A model generated the notes under the pieces. The model was not told the origin of the DNA. It searched no databases and worked only from the letters and a program-made list of their open reading frames with translations. From positions 92,324 through 156,323 of the forward strand of contig JAFUVT010000030.1 of the NCBI GenBank assembly GCA_017477425.1: a DNA stretch of 64,000 nucleotides, given 5' to 3'. Below, piece by piece: positions 19,308-27,633 of the stretch (positions are counted from its first letter, which is position 1; each line of letters begins with the position of its first letter). The position numbers and the translations under genes are program-made. The stretch comes from Bacteroidales bacterium. Its GTDB lineage: Bacteria > Bacteroidota > Bacteroidia > Bacteroidales > F082.

Positions 19308-19721
19308 ATGCACTTAGAATACCAAGTATTTGAAGCGGACTTTGTGAACGCCGGAGCCGCATCGAGCGCTATCAAGAAGACCTTGAAGCAACTCAACATC
19401 AGCCCCCAGATCGTGAAGCGGGTGGTCGTCGCCCTCTACGAGGCGGAAGTCAACGCCATCGCCCACGCCTACGGCGGCATGATCTATGCCGACATCGAAC
19501 CCGACAAGATCGTCCTGAAGGTGGAAGACAAGGGTCCCGGCATCCCCGACATCGCGTGGGCCATGCAGGAAGGCAACTCCACGGCCTCGCCCGAGGTCCG
19601 CAACATGGGTTTTGGCGCGGGCATGGGCTTGCCTAACATCCAGAAGAATGTGGACAAATTGAATGTGACATCCACCGTCGGCGTGGGAACGACCGTCGAG
19701 ATGGAGGTGAATTTTGTGTAA
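19308..19721 (+). CDS. RsbW-like HATPase (anti-sigma factor type)
   Basis: 137 aa, length and layout of RsbW/SpoIIAB-type serine kinases: N box VVALYEAEVNAIAHAYGG (43-60), G1 box DKGPGIPDIAWAM (74-86), G2 box GFGAGMGLPNIQKNVD. Such proteins bind or phosphorylate a partner according to ATP/ADP state. No sigma factor or STAS-domain antagonist is encoded nearby, so the partner is more likely one of the DRTGG proteins or the iron-sulfur protein. It is followed by 91 bp that contain a fragment of the dispersed ATTGC...GCAAT palindrome before the iron-sulfur gene. Confidence 0.85.
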   Translation: MHLEYQVFEADFVNAGAASSAIKKTLKQLNISPQIVKRVVVALYEAEVNAIAHAYGGMIYADIEPDKIVLKVEDKGPGIPDIAWAMQEGNSTASPEVRNMGFGAGMGLPNIQKNVDKLNVTSTVGVGTTVEMEVNFV

Positions 19722-19812
19722 ACAATGGTCTGGATTGCTTCGGTCGTGCCTCCCTTGCAATGACGCAAAGCGCGTCCAGAACTGACAACTGAACAACTAA
19801 CGACTGACAACT

Positions 19813-21192
19813 ATGGAAAAGACTCCTTTCTTTCACGCCCTGAAAATCGATGAAGACACTTGCATCGGCTGCTCACATTGCATGAAGGCCTGTCCGACAG
19901 AGGCGCTGCGCGTTCGCGACGGCAAGGCCGTCTTGATGCCCGACCGCTGCATCGACTGCGGCAACTGCTTCAAGGTATGTCCCACCCGCTCCATCTTCAT
20001 CGAGCAAGACGACTTCGAGGACATCTTCAACTACCCTATCCGCGTCGCCCTGCTTCCGGCTGTCTTTTTCGGGCAGTTCCCGAACGACATCACCGTGTCG
20101 CGCATCTATGCCATCCTCAAGGAGCTTGGCTTTACCCACGTCATCGAGACGGAGTCATCCATACCCATCTATACTGCAGCCAAAAACAAATATGCCGCTG
20201 AGCACCCTGATATCAAGCCGCTGATTTCGACCTTCTGTCCGGCCATCGTGCGCCTTATCCAGGTGAAGTTCCCCGGGCTGACCGAGAACCTCATACCCCT
20301 GCGAGCTCCCATCGACATCACGGCCATGTATATCCGCCGCAAGATCAAGGCGGAAATGGAGCTGAAAGACGATCAGATTGGCATTTTCTACATCACGCCA
20401 TGCGCGGCCAAGATTGCGGCCGTGAAGAACCCCGTTGGCGAAGAGAAGTCGCTGGTCGACGGTGTCATCAACATGGACTCGCTCTACAACCGCGTCTATA
20501 AGGAAATCAAGAAGCAAGGCAAAGGCTACAAGGAGGTGAAACTTCCTGTTTCACAGCTTTCTGCCGACGGTGTGCTGACCTCGCTCACCAATGGCGAACG
20601 CCGCCTCAGCGATGCGCGCCACTCCTACTCTATCGACGAAATCCACAACGTCATCGAGTTTTTGGAAAAAGTTGAAAACGAAGAGATTGAGGATGTCGAC
20701 TTCCTGGAGCTCCGCGCCTGCGACCAAAGCTGTCCTGGTGGCATCTTGACCTGCGACAACCGTTTTCTCATCTGTGAGCGCGTGTTTGGCCGGGCCCGCA
20801 AGATTGCCGACCGCGAGCGCAAGGGCGAGCAGACCAAAGACCATGAGTTGGAGGAAGAGCGCAGCTACCTGATGCGCAACATGAAAGTGGGCGACATCAA
20901 GCCGCGTAGCATGCTGGTTCTCGACGACAACATCGCCATCGCATTGGAGAAGATGAAGAAGATTGACGAGTACCGTGCCCGTCTGCCCCAGACCGACTGT
21001 GGCATCTGTGGCGCCCCCACCTGCGATGCCTTGGCACGCGACATCGTGTGCGACAACGCCGAACTGACCGACTGCGTCTTCATCCAGCGCAACCTCGAGG
21101 CCAGAGGCAACATGGATGTGCAGGAGTCGCTCCAAATCATGGAGGTGATTTGGGGCAAGTCGAAGATGAACGACTATGTGAAGAACAAATAA
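19813..21192 (+). CDS. Iron-sulfur FeFe-hydrogenase-like sensory protein
   Basis: 459 aa. Residues 15-60 hold two classical 4Fe-4S motifs (Cys17/20/23/27 and Cys46/49/52/56). Residues 75-330 are the large-subunit C-terminal domain of FeFe hydrogenases, but the H-cluster motifs are altered: L1 is STFCPAIV (Cys142), L2 is TPCAAKIAA (Cys197), L3 is ACDQSCPGGILTC (Cys303, 307, 314). A final DCGICGAPTC (396-404) with Cys421 is a third iron-sulfur site of the type found in CODH/ACS subunits. Loss of canonical ligands argues for redox or H2 sensing rather than turnover. Last gene of the module; a hairpin terminator follows. Confidence 0.88.
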   Translation: MEKTPFFHALKIDEDTCIGCSHCMKACPTEALRVRDGKAVLMPDRCIDCGNCFKVCPTRSIFIEQDDFEDIFNYPIRVALLPAVFFGQFPNDITVSRIYAILKELGFTHVIETESSIPIYTAAKNKYAAEHPDIKPLISTFCPAIVRLIQVKFPGLTENLIPLRAPIDITAMYIRRKIKAEMELKDDQIGIFYITPCAAKIAAVKNPVGEEKSLVDGVINMDSLYNRVYKEIKKQGKGYKEVKLPVSQLSADGVLTSLTNGERRLSDARHSYSIDEIHNVIEFLEKVENEEIEDVDFLELRACDQSCPGGILTCDNRFLICERVFGRARKIADRERKGEQTKDHELEEERSYLMRNMKVGDIKPRSMLVLDDNIAIALEKMKKIDEYRARLPQTDCGICGAPTCDALARDIVCDNAELTDCVFIQRNLEARGNMDVQESLQIMEVIWGKSKMNDYVKNK

Positions 21193-21195
21193 AAA

Positions 21196-21223
21196 AATCC
21201 CGCCTTCATCGAAAGCGGGATTT
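21196..21223. terminator. Intrinsic terminator between the sensory operon and rpsA
   Basis: AAATCCCGC / GCGGGATTT stem with a short loop and flanking A- and T-runs; serves the convergent hydrogenase-like gene and rpsA. Confidence 0.8.
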
Positions 21224-21241
21224 CTTTTTCAAGGATTTGAA

Positions 21242-23122
21242 TTATTCGCCTTGTTGGGCTTTCTCTTGCTTCTCAAGGTTTTCCTTCAGACCGGCCAGGA
21301 CTTCGAGGTCGCCGAGGGTGCTGTGCTCAATGTTGTCATTGATTTGTTTCACAGTGCGCTTGGCTTGCTTGGCAGCCTTTTCGGCGGCCTTTTCCTCTGC
21401 GCTCTTGGCTGAGGTTTCCTTCTCCTCCTCTACCTTAGGAAGGGCGAGGATGATCTTCTTGCTTTCCTTGTTGAACTCAAGGACCTTGAACTCGAGGGTG
21501 TCGTCCACCTTGGCGTTGGTGCCGTCTTCCTTCTTCATATAGCGGCTGGGGCAGAAGCCTTCGACGCCGTAGGGCAGGCTGACCACCACGCCCTTGTCGG
21601 AAGCGCTGATGACGGTGCCTTGGTGCATTGAACCGACGGTGAAGACGGTCTCAAACACGTCCCAAGGATTCTCTTCGAGTTGCTTGTGGCCGAGGCTGAG
21701 GCGGCGGTTCTCCTGGTCGACGTCGAGAACGACGACTTCGATGGTTTCGCCCACCTTGGTGAATTCGGCCGGGTGCTTGATCTTCTTCGACCAGCTGAGG
21801 TCGCTGATGTGGATCAGACCGTCGACGCCTTCTTCGAGCTCGACGAAGATGCCGAAGTTAGTGAAGTTACGCACGGTGGCGGTGTGCTTCGAGCCAATCG
21901 GATAGCGGTCGGTGATGTTGGCCCACGGGTCGGGCATCAGCTGCTTCATGCCGAGGCTCATCTTGCGTTCTTCGCGGTCGAGCGTCAAGACCTTGGCTTC
22001 CACCTCGTCGCCCACCTTCAGGAAGTCCTGAGCGCTGCGGAGGTGTTGTGACCATGACATCTCGGACACGTGGATGAGGCCTTCGACGCCAGGAGCGATC
22101 TCGACGAACGCGCCGTAGTCGGCGATGACGACGACCTTACCCTTGACGGTGTCACCCACCTTGAGGTTCTCGTCGAGGGCATCCCACGGATGAGGAGTGA
22201 GTTGCTTGAGACCCAAAGCGATACGTTTCTTGTTGTCGTCGAAGTCGAGGATGACGACCTTGATCTTCTCGTCCAAAGTGACCACCTCTTCGGGGTGCGT
22301 GATGCGGCCCCAGCTGAGGTCGGTGATGTGGATGAGACCGTCGACGCCACCGAGGTCGATGAACACACCGTAGGTGGTGATGTTCTTGACCACGCCTTCG
22401 AGGACTTGACCCTTCTCGAGCTTGCTGATGATCTCGGCCTTCTGGGCTTCGAGTTCATCCTCGATGAGGGCTTTGTGAGACACAACCACGTTCTTGAACT
22501 CTTGGTTGATCTTCACGACTTTGAATTCCATCACGCTGTCAACAAACACGTCGTAGTCGCGAATAGGCTTGACGTCGATTTGGCTGCCAGGCAGGAAGGC
22601 TTCGAGGCCGAACACTTCAACGATGAGGCCACCCTTGGTGCGGCTCTTGACGTAACCGTTGACGATTTCGCCCTTTTCGTAGGCCTCGTTGACGCGATCC
22701 CACGACTTAAGCAGTTGGGCTTTCTTGTGCGAGAGGATGAGTTGGCCATTGGGGCCTTCTTGGTTCTCGACGTAGACTTCCACTTTGTCGCCCACCTTCA
22801 GGTTGGGTTGGGTGCGGAATTCAGCAACAGGAATAACACCATCTGACTTGAAGCCAATGTTGACGACGACTTCGCGGTCGGTGATGGCAACGACAGTGCC
22901 TTCGATGACCTCGTGGTCGGCAATCTGGTTCATTGTGCCTGCATACTTCTCTTCGAGTTTTGCGCGTTCGTCAGCTGAATAGTTGTCGAACTTCTTGTGT
23001 GACGAAGTCCAATCGAAATCTTCGGCGGGAACTGGTTTCGGTCTTGGAGTTCTTTGTTTCTTTTCAACTGGCTTTTCTTCTGCTGGCATAGCCTCGTTGA
23101 TGATGTTTTCGTTTTCTGCCAT
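21242..23122 (-). CDS. rpsA: 30S ribosomal protein S1
   Basis: 626 aa with six S1 (OB-fold) RNA-binding domains, for example VVAITDREVVVNIGFKSDG, GVFIDLGGVDGLIHITD and GIFVELEEGVDGLIHISD. An N-terminal charged extension and a Lys/Ala/Glu-rich tail flank them. S1 binds mRNA leaders at the 30S platform and is especially important in Bacteroidota, where Shine-Dalgarno sequences are weak. Codon use is strongly biased. The gene is monocistronic: promoter TATCTTTG at 23250-23257, a leader of about 120 nt, and a terminator shared with the convergent operon. Confidence 0.97.
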   Translation of the reverse strand: MAENENIINEAMPAEEKPVEKKQRTPRPKPVPAEDFDWTSSHKKFDNYSADERAKLEEKYAGTMNQIADHEVIEGTVVAITDREVVVNIGFKSDGVIPVAEFRTQPNLKVGDKVEVYVENQEGPNGQLILSHKKAQLLKSWDRVNEAYEKGEIVNGYVKSRTKGGLIVEVFGLEAFLPGSQIDVKPIRDYDVFVDSVMEFKVVKINQEFKNVVVSHKALIEDELEAQKAEIISKLEKGQVLEGVVKNITTYGVFIDLGGVDGLIHITDLSWGRITHPEEVVTLDEKIKVVILDFDDNKKRIALGLKQLTPHPWDALDENLKVGDTVKGKVVVIADYGAFVEIAPGVEGLIHVSEMSWSQHLRSAQDFLKVGDEVEAKVLTLDREERKMSLGMKQLMPDPWANITDRYPIGSKHTATVRNFTNFGIFVELEEGVDGLIHISDLSWSKKIKHPAEFTKVGETIEVVVLDVDQENRRLSLGHKQLEENPWDVFETVFTVGSMHQGTVISASDKGVVVSLPYGVEGFCPSRYMKKEDGTNAKVDDTLEFKVLEFNKESKKIILALPKVEEEKETSAKSAEEKAAEKAAKQAKRTVKQINDNIEHSTLGDLEVLAGLKENLEKQEKAQQGE

Positions 23123-23249
23123 GATAATTTTGATAGAAATTGTACCCGTAAGCGTCCCAGAACACCGCCCGCGAGGAGGTTAAACTTTTGATTGTCAACT
23201 CAAACCGCTGATGTCGCCATCATTCTGGATGGGCGGCTTGAATGGGCTG

Positions 23250-23257
23250 CAAAGATA
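23250..23257 (-). promoter_or_regulatory. -7 promoter box (TATCTTTG) of rpsA
   Basis: TATCTTTG on the minus strand, about 128 bp before the rpsA ATG, leaving a leader of roughly 120 nt that could hold S1 autoregulatory structure. Confidence 0.65.
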
Positions 23258-23291
23258 GGAATATTTTTCTTACGATTTCACTTCTAATAAA

Positions 23292-24644
23292 TTATTTTTC
23301 AACTCTTTTCACAAACTCCACAATCATCTCCAGCACCTCGGGAGAAATCGTCTCTTCAATGGTGGCGTATTCGTCGGGCGAGCCCGTCTCGCAATGCTGG
23401 AAGAGATGGTTCAAGTTGGGCAATTCACGCAGAGTGAGGTTGGTTTTTCCGTGTTCGGAGATGATTCTCTCGTAGGCAGGAAGGTTCTGTGAGGCAATGA
23501 CTTGCAGGTCCTTCGAGCCGTTGAGTAGCAAGGCGGGACAAGTCGTCTTCACGATGGCTTCCGTGGGGTCGTATTTCAGGAAATAATACATCCACGGCGA
23601 CGCCAGCTGCTCTACGGTCTGCTCGGTGCGTTCCGCGTCGTAGCCCCAAGCCGGCAATCGTTGGCGCAAAATGCTGTCGGCCTCTTCCCTACTGTTGGAT
23701 GCCTCGACGATGTCGAAAAGCTGGGCATTCACATTGGCACTGAATTGGATCATTTCCTCCGTCATACCTTGCGCGCGAAGGATGGCCGCCTGCTGTGCCT
23801 TGAGCACCTCAATGCCGTTCACCGCCGGACCCGCCAACGAAACGAGGAAAGCCACCTCGGGACGACGTGCCGCCACCATGAAGTTGATGATGCCGCCCTC
23901 GCTGTGACCCAGAATGCCGATTTGCGAAGCGTCGATTTCCTTGCGGTTGCGAAGGTAGTCGAAAGCGGCTTCGGTGTCGTAGGAGAAATCCAGCGAAGTG
24001 GCGTTTTCCACCTCGCCCGTGGAGCCGCCCATGCCACGGTCGTCGTAGCGCAGCACGGCGATGCCGTTGCGCGTGAGATAGTCGGCGATGACCCAGAACG
24101 GGCGGTGGTTCATCAGCTCCTCGTCGCGGTTCTGCTGTCCGCTACCCGAGACGAGCACCACGGCGGGATGCTTGCCGCGTTTCTTGGGAAGCGTCAGCGT
24201 GCCAGCCAAGGTATTGCCTTCTTTCAGATTGACGAAGGTCACTTCCTCAACGCGATAGTTGAACGGCGGCTGCGGGTCTTGCGGTCGGGCGACTTGTGCT
24301 TCCTTTTCGCCTCTCGTGAGGTTCAAAGGAAAGCTCATCCCGTGTTGGGTGAATTGGCCCTCGATGGCGTTGTCTGTCAAAACGCCAGAATAGGAGGCCT
24401 TCATCGATTTCATTTTCAGTTCCAGTTGGCCGTCAGCAAAGGTTGTTTCGTCAACGGGAACATCGAACGCGCCTTGGGCAGGCACATCCAAAGTGGCGGC
24501 GAAACCGCCTTCAACGGCTTTGATGTCGAACGCCATCTCCAGTTTTTGGCCGCCAAGGTCGATTTGGCCTTTCCAATAGCCTTCCACTTGGGCTTGGGAT
24601 TGGAGGGTGATGAATGATAGTAAAAATAAGAATGGGCTTTTCAT
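23292..24644 (-). CDS. Exported alpha/beta hydrolase with N-terminal beta domain
   Basis: 450 aa with a signal peptide (first 18 residues, ending QSQAQ). Residues 20-125 form a beta-rich domain similar to those found before serine hydrolases in Bacteroidota (GYWKGQIDLGGQKLEMAFDI). The catalytic domain (130-448) has the oxyanion region VSGSGQQNRDEE, the nucleophile elbow ILGHSEGGI with Ser, and a late NLNHLFQ containing the probable His. It resembles dienelactone hydrolase/acyl esterase (BAAT-like) enzymes; the substrate is unknown. It is 105 bp after the small membrane protein gene of the SPFH operon; an ATTGCGGG/CCCGCAAT hairpin lies in that gap. Confidence 0.85.
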   Translation of the reverse strand: MKSPFLFLLSFITLQSQAQVEGYWKGQIDLGGQKLEMAFDIKAVEGGFAATLDVPAQGAFDVPVDETTFADGQLELKMKSMKASYSGVLTDNAIEGQFTQHGMSFPLNLTRGEKEAQVARPQDPQPPFNYRVEEVTFVNLKEGNTLAGTLTLPKKRGKHPAVVLVSGSGQQNRDEELMNHRPFWVIADYLTRNGIAVLRYDDRGMGGSTGEVENATSLDFSYDTEAAFDYLRNRKEIDASQIGILGHSEGGIINFMVAARRPEVAFLVSLAGPAVNGIEVLKAQQAAILRAQGMTEEMIQFSANVNAQLFDIVEASNSREEADSILRQRLPAWGYDAERTEQTVEQLASPWMYYFLKYDPTEAIVKTTCPALLLNGSKDLQVIASQNLPAYERIISEHGKTNLTLRELPNLNHLFQHCETGSPDEYATIEETISPEVLEMIVEFVKRVEK

Positions 24645-24666
24645 AAACTATAAATTATATCAGGAG

Positions 24667-24688
24667 ATTGCGGGTCTGCGCCCGCAAT
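24667..24688. repeat. Short palindrome in an intergenic gap
   Basis: ATTGCGGG / CCCGCAAT inverted repeat with a 6-base loop, followed by GACG. A related fragment ending GCAATGACG occurs at about 19765. No T-run follows, so it is more likely a dispersed palindrome than a terminator. Confidence 0.5.
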
Positions 24689-24749
24689 GACGGTTGAAGC
24701 GTCATATCAGTATTCTTGTTTCATTTACATCGCAGCGGATTTCTATGAA

Positions 24750-24938
24750 TTAGGGCATGGTGTCGTCGCGGGTGCCCATGAACATTCGAATCCAGCCGAA
24801 AGGCGGAATGATGAGGAAACACACGGCAAACCAAAGCCAGAACGACTTGCCTCGGCTTCGGGCAACCCAACCGCCGATGACGGCTTGTAGCAGGTAAAGG
24901 AATACCACCAATATGATGGTCCAAGTTTCTTTGTCCAT
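24750..24938 (-). CDS. Small membrane protein, two helices
   Basis: 62 aa: hydrophobic segments at about 6-24 (IILVVFLYLLQAVIGGWVA) and 32-50 (FWLWFAVCFLIIPPFGW) separated by a basic loop RSRGKS. The layout resembles small YqaE/Pmp3-like or phospholipase_D-nuclease-N-like membrane proteins, but I do not assign a family. It directly follows the ribbon-helix-helix gene (13 bp) and shares its strand with the SPFH operon. Very likely real because of conserved-looking hydrophobicity and tight spacing. Confidence 0.7.
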   Translation of the reverse strand: MDKETWTIILVVFLYLLQAVIGGWVARSRGKSFWLWFAVCFLIIPPFGWIRMFMGTRDDTMP

Positions 24939-24951
24939 GATGTTTGCTTTT

Positions 24952-25122
24952 TTACTTCTTTTTTCGCCCCGACTTCTTCAATGCCTCAGCGATGATCCAT
25001 TGCAGCTGCCCGTTGACGGAGCGGAATTCGTCGGCAGCCCATTTCTCCACGGCCTCCATCGTCTCGGCGTCCACGCGGAGCAGGAAGGTCTTGGTGTTCG
25101 TATTTTCTTTTTCTTTGGCCAT
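24952..25122 (-). CDS. Small ribbon-helix-helix (Arc-like) DNA-binding protein
   Basis: 56 aa, ATG at 25122. The sequence reads a charged start, then the beta strand TKTFLLRVDAETMEAVEKWAA and the helix-helix part DEFRSVNGQLQWIIAEALKK, followed by a basic tail GRKKK. This is the Arc/MetJ ribbon-helix-helix pattern (strand RV, then helix A, then SVNGQLQWII as helix B). It probably autoregulates its operon. Small Arc-family proteins are often found with SPFH-domain proteins in Bacteroidota, as here. Its start lies 2 bp after the stop of the PH-domain gene upstream, whose end has been altered by a palindromic insertion. Confidence 0.8.
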   Translation of the reverse strand: MAKEKENTNTKTFLLRVDAETMEAVEKWAADEFRSVNGQLQWIIAEALKKSGRKKK

Positions 25123-25124
25123 TC

Positions 25125-25979
25125 TTATCCCCTCTCTTTTTTTGACGCGGGCCCTTCGACAAGCTCAGGGACCCTTAACTTTATCAGGAAAGCGAAGGCC
25201 GTTGAGCCTGTCGAAACGCCGTTCCGAAGTCTCGCGTCTATCGCTTTAAACAGCGACAGCGTCTCTTCTTCGCTCGCGCCATTGAAATAATAAAGGTTGT
25301 CCGTCGTGCGAATCTCGATGTAAGGCGGCATTTTGTGGCGGACGAACAGCATACAGTTTTCGTCATTTTCTAAGAGGAAATGGCCTTTGGAATACTTGCC
25401 CGTGCTGGAGCCATTGGTGCGCATCTTGATAGGCGGCAGCTGCTCCAAAACTTTCACTGAAACGATGTCGGCGAAGGGGATTTCCCTGCCATACATGCCC
25501 GAAATCTTGACCGACTCCTCGCCCACCGTAATCCGCTGCGGACGGCTGCTCATGGCAAGAATGACCGCGACAAAGACCATCGACAAACCAAGAATGACCA
25601 AAGTCCACTTGGCAGGCCGTTCAAGCCTCGGGCCGTAAACGCCTTCGCCCGTCTTGTCGCGCCCGAATCCGTTGTATTTCTTCATGACAATGATGATCGG
25701 AATTATCATGATCAAGACCGAACCCGGAAACAGCCAAGAAGCCACTTCCAGGTCAATCACATTGAAAATACGAAAGACATCCGCAACGATAATCAGCAGC
25801 CCCATGATGGTGAGGATGATGGCTGTTGCCCGCTTCAGGCCGTTGATGTCCACGAGGGCTTTGCGTTCGGGCGACATGCTGCCGTAGGGATTAATCATGT
25901 TCGGGAAGCGGTAGCAGAGCCACCCCATCACAATCAGCAGTATGCCCGTTCCAATAATCAAATAATCAAAGAGTTCCAT
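25125..25979 (-). CDS. Membrane protein with a PH-like domain; C-terminus replaced by a palindromic element
   Basis: 284 aa from the ATG at 25979 (a TTG three codons earlier is less likely). Residues 5-25, 55-75, 80-100 and 130-150 are hydrophobic; the N-terminal block (GTGILLIVMGWLCYRFPNMINPYG) looks like a DUF3784/SdpI-type membrane domain. Residues 160-260 form a bacterial PH-like fold (VKISGMYGREIPFADIVSVKVL...). The last 30 residues, from GVSTGSTA to VPELVEGPA, are encoded by the dispersed TTCGACAGGCTCA element, so the original C-terminus is lost. It is a paralogue of the next gene upstream in fold order. Confidence 0.72.
   Translation of the reverse strand: MELFDYLIIGTGILLIVMGWLCYRFPNMINPYGSMSPERKALVDINGLKRATAIILTIMGLLIIVADVFRIFNVIDLEVASWLFPGSVLIMIIPIIIVMKKYNGFGRDKTGEGVYGPRLERPAKWTLVILGLSMVFVAVILAMSSRPQRITVGEESVKISGMYGREIPFADIVSVKVLEQLPPIKMRTNGSSTGKYSKGHFLLENDENCMLFVRHKMPPYIEIRTTDNLYYFNGASEEETLSLFKAIDARLRNGVSTGSTAFAFLIKLRVPELVEGPASKKERG
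25148..25220. repeat. Palindromic in-frame element, copy A
   Basis: Half-sites TTCGACAAGCTCA (25155-25167) and TGAGCCTGTCGAA (25203-25215) in inverted orientation. On the coding strand it encodes GVSTGST and VPELVEGPA, forming the C-terminal tail of the PH-domain membrane protein. Confidence 0.85.
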
Positions 25980-25984
25980 AGTAT

Positions 25985-26746
25985 TCAATTTACAAATTTA
26001 TCTCCAATTTTAACTTTCAGTTCTTCAATCAGTTGCTCCGTCTCACTCGTCGTTTTTCGGTTGACGAGAAAGAGACCGGCATAGGTGTAGAATTCCAAAT
26101 AAGGCGCTTCTTTGCCCAACAGGTAAAACGTGACATCGGAACCGTCCTTCAGGCGGAACACACCTTTCTTGGCCGTTCCAAAACCATATCCCGACCTACA
26201 ATATTTGGTTTTGGGAAGTTCATCGACAACCCTCACGGAATCAATGCCTTGGTAATGGATTGTCCGCCCATAATCGCCTTCGATGGAGAGCATTTCAGGC
26301 AAGACCTCCACCTTGCTTTTCTTGTATGATATTGACCAATCTATCACCACGCCAAAAAACACCACGGCAAACATTACCCATTTCCAAGCCTCGATTCTGC
26401 CCGTGACCCTTTGCTTGGCATACAAGAACAAGACGCCTGAAACAATGCCAGCAAAGAGCATAAAATAGATGACATTGATGCCAAAAGCAAATCCTATCAA
26501 GGCGGGAAGGATGAACAATGCGCCCGTTATAAGAAAGTTGATGAAGTAAAGGTGCTGCAATTCAGGGTTTTCTGCCAATTCCTCATAATACTTGGCCTTC
26601 CATCCTTTCGCCGAAAACGGTTCCCGCCACCAAAGCGAAGCGAGTCGAAAAGGCTTCCGAATGCACACTCTATCAGGGACATATCTGATGCGGAACGCAT
26701 TAAGAATCATAAAAATGCCTATTACAATACTAAGGAGATTGCTCAT
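25985..26746 (-). CDS. Membrane protein with a PH-like domain
   Basis: 253 aa. There is a first helix at the very N-terminus, then a cytoplasmic stretch with KYYEELAENPELQHLYFINF, three hydrophobic segments (70-88, 92-108, 122-138), and a C-terminal PH-like beta domain (150-250: SIEGDYGRTIHYQGIDSVRVVDELP). It shares layout and the GDYGR/GMYGR-I-x-x-x-I-D/V-SV-V core with the downstream gene, so the two are paralogues. Function unknown; context with SPFH and RHH suggests a membrane-associated complex. It begins 39 bp after the previous gene and its stop overlaps the region of the next start. Confidence 0.75.
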   Translation of the reverse strand: MSNLLSIVIGIFMILNAFRIRYVPDRVCIRKPFRLASLWWREPFSAKGWKAKYYEELAENPELQHLYFINFLITGALFILPALIGFAFGINVIYFMLFAGIVSGVLFLYAKQRVTGRIEAWKWVMFAVVFFGVVIDWSISYKKSKVEVLPEMLSIEGDYGRTIHYQGIDSVRVVDELPKTKYCRSGYGFGTAKKGVFRLKDGSDVTFYLLGKEAPYLEFYTYAGLFLVNRKTTSETEQLIEELKVKIGDKFVN

Positions 26747-26785
26747 TTTTGTCTTTATTTTTTCACCAATATAAAAACTATCTAT

Positions 26786-27172
26786 TTAATTTACAACCAG
26801 ATAAACCACAGTCGCCACAAGCCCGACTGCAAAAGTAACCATTCCCGCCTTACTGAACTCACCAATAAAACGCCATTTGGCAATGACCAACACCAAGCAA
26901 AAGACACATCCAGCAATCAGCATCGAAAGAATATCTTTCATGCCAAAAAAGAATTGGAGCGACGCTGCCATCGCCCAAGAGAGGCCAGTGGTCAAGTAAT
27001 TGGTCATAAGGAATTTCTGCATTCCAGCCTCGTATTCTGGTCCGCGTTGCTCTTCCATTACCCTTCTCATTCCACGATCTTTCTCTGGATGCCGCTTCAC
27101 ACGGATGGCAAACCACACCGGAACGCCTATCACGATGAGCAAAAAGACGACTAACAGGATTATACCAGTCAT
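26786..27172 (-). CDS. Small multi-helix membrane protein
   Basis: 128 aa with four hydrophobic segments (2-24, 60-74, 76-97, 106-127) and a charged cytoplasmic stretch RVKRHPEKDRGMRRVMEEQRGPEYEAGM after the first. I do not recognise the family. It lies 6 bp after the stop of the next gene upstream and 39 bp before the PH-domain gene, so it is part of the operon. The short stretch PEYEAGMQKFLMTNYLT resembles PELQHLYFINFLIT of the neighbouring protein, hinting at shared ancestry of the membrane parts. Confidence 0.7.
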   Translation of the reverse strand: MTGIILLVVFLLIVIGVPVWFAIRVKRHPEKDRGMRRVMEEQRGPEYEAGMQKFLMTNYLTTGLSWAMAASLQFFFGMKDILSMLIAGCVFCLVLVIAKWRFIGEFSKAGMVTFAVGLVATVVYLVVN

Positions 27173-27178
27173 GTTTGT

Positions 27179-27571
27179 TTAGTTTAAGGTAATCATCCAA
27201 TAATAAATGCTTAATCCAATCAACGCCAAGGAAAGAAACATCATCAGTGCAAAGCCAATCCTACTGAACCTTTCGTTGGAGCTGAGCAAAATTTTCCATA
27301 GCATGAGCAGCATCACCACCGTGGCCGCCACGGCAATGGTAATGGCAAGGGCACTCTTGACGGCTTGGAACTGCGGGACGCAAGTTGCCACGCCAATCAG
27401 AATGAACATGATGCCATAAATCAGCAACGCAAAGAACATAAACCTTTGTCGGTCAGGGGCAATAACACCTTTGTAATTCCGATAAATCAACTCGGGACGG
27501 AATTTCCCGAAAATTGCCATGCCGATGGCGATGATGCCGATGGCAAGAAATGTGATGAAATCTTTGTCCAT
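27179..27571 (-). CDS. Small multi-helix membrane protein
   Basis: 130 aa from the ATG at 27571 (the longer frame would start inside the upstream palindrome and is rejected). Hydrophobic segments at about 6-22, 40-60, 66-86 and 105-125, with a short charged loop GKFRPELIYRNYKGVIAPDRQR. No family recognised. It is downstream of the SPFH gene, separated by 62 bp that include a perfect 28-bp palindrome, and 6 bp before the next small membrane protein gene. Confidence 0.7.
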   Translation of the reverse strand: MDKDFITFLAIGIIAIGMAIFGKFRPELIYRNYKGVIAPDRQRFMFFALLIYGIMFILIGVATCVPQFQAVKSALAITIAVAATVVMLLMLWKILLSSNERFSRIGFALMMFLSLALIGLSIYYWMITLN

Positions 27572-27595
27572 TTTCAGATGTTTTTTGTTGGCAAT

Positions 27596-27623
27596 GTAGA
27601 GACGCAAAATTTTGCGTCTCTAC
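27596..27623. repeat. Perfect 28-bp palindrome, GTAGAGACG family, copy 1
   Basis: Starts GTAGAGACGCAAAA and continues as its exact reverse complement. Located at the 3' end of the SPFH gene. A second 28-bp copy with a different centre is at 33872-33899. May work as a terminator hairpin or be a small mobile palindrome. Confidence 0.85.
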
Positions 27624-27633
27624 CGATCCAATA

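Noticed and set aside
22070..22846. Long plus-strand ORF opposite rpsA
   Set aside because: Mirror of S1-domain coding; composition rich in Asp/Glu/Val/Leu as expected from antisense of a high-bias gene.
23661..24617. 318-codon plus-strand ORF opposite the alpha/beta hydrolase
   Set aside because: Shadow of the hydrolase gene, which has a signal peptide and GxSxG.
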